A stretch of 41,996 nucleotides of DNA from Bacillota bacterium (GTDB taxonomy: Bacteria > Bacillota > Clostridia > Oscillospirales > Ethanoligenentaceae): assembly GCA_023391535.1 (NCBI GenBank), contig JAEWAU010000050.1, positions 1 to 41,996 on the forward strand. Direction: 5' to 3'. The notes beneath the pieces were generated by a model, which searched no databases, had not been told where the DNA came from, and saw only the letters and a list, made by a program, of their open reading frames with translations. Below are positions 39,927 to 41,996 of this stretch, in pieces. The position numbers and the translations under genes are program-made. The number at the start of each line of letters is the position of its first letter. The stretch's first letter is position 1.

Positions 39927-40037
39927 ACCGATTGATGAACCGCTTTTGCGAGAAAAATCCGGATAAAATCCGCGCCTGAATCCGCGAAAAAAGTTTGCCG
40001 CGGGTTTTCAGTTGAAAAAGTTTGGGGGAGGGTGCGC

Positions 40038-40985
40038 ATGGAATACCTGGTTGCCTTTTCGGGCGCCGTTTTGGTATACTGCCTGTTCGAGCTCGCCCTG
40101 CGGGGAAAGGCGGCGCGCGCCGAAGTTATCCGCCGCAGGCTGGAAACGATCGCCGGCGCCTCGAACAAGGAGACCGCGCGCGGCGAGGAGCTGAGCAGGC
40201 CTTTTTCGGAACGTATTTTCCGGCCTGCCGTGAAATCCGCGGCCGATTTTCTCGCGCGGTTGCTGCCCGGCCGGTTCCAAGCCGGCGCTGCGACGGGCCC
40301 GAAACAGCTGACCGGCCTGAAAAAGCGGCTGGTTCAGGCGGGTTCTTCGCTGAGCGTGGCCGAATACGGCGCGCTGCGGCTCGTCGTATTGTTTGTAAGC
40401 GGCGGCGCGTTTGCCCTGCCGGCCGTTTGCCTGCGTCTGCGGGCTTTCTCCGTTCTCCTGTTTGCCTTGGCCGGCATCTTTGCGGGGTATGCTCTGACGC
40501 GGTTTTTCCTGGCGGCGGCGATCGCGCGCCGGCAGAGGGCAATCGAGCGGCAGCTCCCCGATGCGCTGGACCTGCTGAGCATCAGCGTCGAGGCCGGGCT
40601 GGGCTTCGAGCAGGCTCTCGGCCATGTCGTCGCCAGCATGAGCGGGCCGCTGATCGACGAATTTACCGTAACCAGCCGGGAAATGTCGATGGGCCGCTCC
40701 CGCAGGGACGCTCTGACCCAGCTGGGCGAGCGCTGCGATATCGAGGAAGTCCGCTCGCTTACCGGCGCGCTCGTGCAGGCGGGGCAGCTCGGCATTCCTC
40801 TGCGCAATCTGCTGCGCGCTCAGTCCGAGGCGCTTCGGCAGCAGAGGCGGGCAAAAATTCAGGAAAAATCCATGAAAATCTCCGTAGAAATCCTCTTTCC
40901 GATGCTGATTTTCATTTTTCCCGTTCTTTTTATCGTCATTTTGGGGCCTGCCATCGTCAACGTCATGAAAGTTCTGCATTTTTAA
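40038..40985 (+). CDS. tadC: TadC-like membrane platform protein (T2SF domain)
   Basis: 315 aa from the ATG at 40038 (GGGGGAGGGTGCGC upstream; a GTG at 40032 is an alternative). One N-terminal helix, a pair of helices at about 110-160, the T2SF core (QLPDALDLLSISVEAGLGFE, GRSRRDALTQLGERCD, TGALVQAGQLGIPL) and a last helix near the C-terminus (ILFPMLIFIFPVLFIVILGP). It is the second inner-membrane platform subunit and partners TadB. The gene is followed at 15 bp by the DUF192 gene, indicating co-transcription. Confidence 0.93.
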   Translation: MEYLVAFSGAVLVYCLFELALRGKAARAEVIRRRLETIAGASNKETARGEELSRPFSERIFRPAVKSAADFLARLLPGRFQAGAATGPKQLTGLKKRLVQAGSSLSVAEYGALRLVVLFVSGGAFALPAVCLRLRAFSVLLFALAGIFAGYALTRFFLAAAIARRQRAIERQLPDALDLLSISVEAGLGFEQALGHVVASMSGPLIDEFTVTSREMSMGRSRRDALTQLGERCDIEEVRSLTGALVQAGQLGIPLRNLLRAQSEALRQQRRAKIQEKSMKISVEILFPMLIFIFPVLFIVILGPAIVNVMKVLHF

Positions 40986-41000
40986 CCTGAGGGGTGTGCG

Positions 41001-41357
41001 ATGATCATGATCGCAATGGTAAACGGCCGGCCGCTGGCCGACCGCGTCGAGCTCGCCGATACGCCGGCGAAGCGCTTTTTCGGCCTGATGGGCCGCGGGA
41101 GCCTGCGGCGGGGGCAGGGGATGCTTCTTGCCCGCTGCCGCGCCATCCACTGCTTTTTTATGCGCATGCCCATCGATGCCGTGTATCTTTCCAAAGAGAT
41201 GCAAGTGGTGGGCGTGGAAACGCTGGCGCCCTGGCGGATCGGCCGCCTGTTTCGCGGAGCGCGCCACGTGCTGGAGCTGCCGGAAGGCACGGCCGAAGGC
41301 ATTCGCTTTGGCGACAGCCTCCGCTTTCAAAAAGACGGGGAGCCGTATGCGCCGTAA
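41001..41357 (+). CDS. DUF192 family protein in the Tad operon
   Basis: 118 aa, one DUF192 domain. The conserved core is visible: ELADTPAKRFFGLMGR, RCRAIHCFFMRMPIDAVYLS, VVGVETLAPWRIGR, ARHVLELPEG and a terminal GDSLRF. The family has no established biochemical role; many members are secreted or lipoproteins, but this one lacks a signal peptide. The ATG at 41001 follows TGAGGGGTGTGCG, 15 bp after tadC, and the TadG-like gene follows, so it sits inside the Tad transcript. A function in pilus assembly is a guess from context only. Confidence 0.85.
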   Translation: MIMIAMVNGRPLADRVELADTPAKRFFGLMGRGSLRRGQGMLLARCRAIHCFFMRMPIDAVYLSKEMQVVGVETLAPWRIGRLFRGARHVLELPEGTAEGIRFGDSLRFQKDGEPYAP

Positions 41358-41433
41358 GCGCGCGGCGGGGCAGCCCGCAAACAGAGGAGATTCCGCCGCG
41401 CTTTTTGCAGGGCGCAGGAAAGGGGAAAATCGC

Positions 41434-41910
41434 GTGAATACAGGGCTTCGGTTCTGGAGCGGCGAATCCGGGCAATCCATGATTCTTTTCGCCTGCTGCT
41501 TTGTGGTGCTTTGCATGCTCGCGGCCGTTTCCGTCGATATCGGCCGCGGGTTTGCCGCCAGGGCGGACGCGCAGCACGCGGCCGACGCCGCGGCGCTGGC
41601 CGCCGCGGGCCGCATTTCGGGCGGGTATTCGGACGTGTACGGCGCCGCGAAAACCTATTTGCAGGACAACGGGATCGATACGGCAGACCCGGACAATTTC
41701 ACCGTCAACTTTCCGTATGACGGCGACGTCTCCAGGGTTCAGGTGATCTGCTCGGAGCACACGGACGATTCGTTCGCCCGTGTCGCGGGCTTTTCGGGCG
41801 CGACGGTGAGCGCTTCGGCCGTGGCGCAGGCTGCGCCCTATGCCGGCGGCCGTTCGGACGCCGCGGCTTACGAAAGCAACTCTTTTCCGCATACCGAACT
41901 GGTTCGGTAG
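41434..41910 (+). CDS. Short TadG-like / Tad-domain pilus protein
   Basis: 158 aa from the GTG at 41434 (GGAAAGGGGAAAATCGC upstream). ATG 41347, overlapping the DUF192 stop with GGGGAG before it, is an alternative that adds 29 basic residues. The N-terminus SGESGQSMILFACCFVVLCM is a TadE/TadG-type hydrophobic helix. It is followed by VDIGRGFAARADAQHAADAA and ALAAAGRI, the conserved Tad (TadE/G-like) region. The C-terminal 80 residues show no von Willebrand domain, so it is much shorter than Gram-negative TadG. It probably acts as a minor pilus component or anchor. After the stop, to the window end (41911-41996), I see no further gene. Confidence 0.82.
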   Translation: MNTGLRFWSGESGQSMILFACCFVVLCMLAAVSVDIGRGFAARADAQHAADAAALAAAGRISGGYSDVYGAAKTYLQDNGIDTADPDNFTVNFPYDGDVSRVQVICSEHTDDSFARVAGFSGATVSASAVAQAAPYAGGRSDAAAYESNSFPHTELVR

Positions 41911-41996
41911 CGGCGCGGCGGGCCAGCCTGGCCGCAGCTCCGCTTACCCGCTTGTAAAATTCGCAACCCACGCAAAAAACCGGCGCGGAGTTCCGG

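Overview
The window reads as a chromosomal segment of a GC-rich (roughly 57-58% by eye) Gram-positive anaerobe of the Clostridia, most likely a Ruminococcaceae/Oscillospiraceae-type Bacillota. I infer this from strong GGAGG-type ribosome binding sites, MerR/HxlR/LysR regulators of Firmicutes type, a dimeric glycyl-tRNA synthetase, a prmA-rsmE pair, and a Tad pilus locus without a secretin. I see no rRNA, tRNA, CRISPR array, integrase or transposase.

Layout. 0.1-4.2 kb: two consecutive glycoside hydrolase family 3 genes (beta-glucosidase type and NagZ type). 4.3-6.4 kb: a LysR regulator divergent from glyceraldehyde-3-phosphate dehydrogenase, sharing a mirror-symmetric promoter. 6.5-11.2 kb: a LacI regulator followed by a heterodimeric ABC exporter. 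11.2-13.9 kb: a promoter, a leader with four tandem repeats that each carry a Shine-Dalgarno-like core, then a CCG-domain Fe-S protein, a QueG-like double-cluster ferredoxin and a SAM methyltransferase. 13.9-16.6 kb: a membrane diguanylate cyclase and an MFS transporter. 16.5-21.8 kb: an electrophile/quinone-stress neighbourhood (HxlR regulator against nitroreductase, ABM monooxygenase and FMN reductase; NmlR/AdhR-like MerR regulator against two aldo/keto reductases and a DinB-like protein), closed by a strong bidirectional terminator. 21.8-26.4 kb: a second heterodimeric ABC exporter on the minus strand, divergent from a LysR gene. 26.5-27.4 kb: a frameshifted amino-acid-permease remnant, a dispersed hairpin repeat and a terminator. 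27.4-29.0 kb: an ECF sigma factor and its probable membrane anti-sigma partner. 29.1-33.6 kb: glyS, a polysaccharide deacetylase (minus), prmA and rsmE. 33.7-41.9 kb: a Tad (Flp) pilus locus: prepilin peptidase, pilin, TadE, CpaB, CpaE, CpaF, TadB, TadC, a DUF192 protein and a short TadG-like protein.

Main observations. (1) The Flp pilin gene, absent from any long reading frame, is present at 34816-34993 but is split by one extra A in an A6 tract. This suggests slippage or phase variation, a recent mutation, or a sequencing error. (2) A 59-60 bp hairpin element occurs at 7590 and 27017, with a compensatory base-pair change in its stem. (3) Tandem repeats containing Shine-Dalgarno-like cores sit directly before two start codons (11402 and 20255). 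(4) Two LysR divergons have facing -10 boxes arranged as inverted repeats. (5) The nitroreductase message would begin with a 12-bp GC hairpin right after a palindromic operator. (6) Both ABC pairs show the same order: the degenerate-site half first, the canonical half second. I do not see a clearly unprecedented defence or mobile system. The least characterised gene set is the CCG/QueG-like/methyltransferase trio, and the strangest single locus is the broken pilin.
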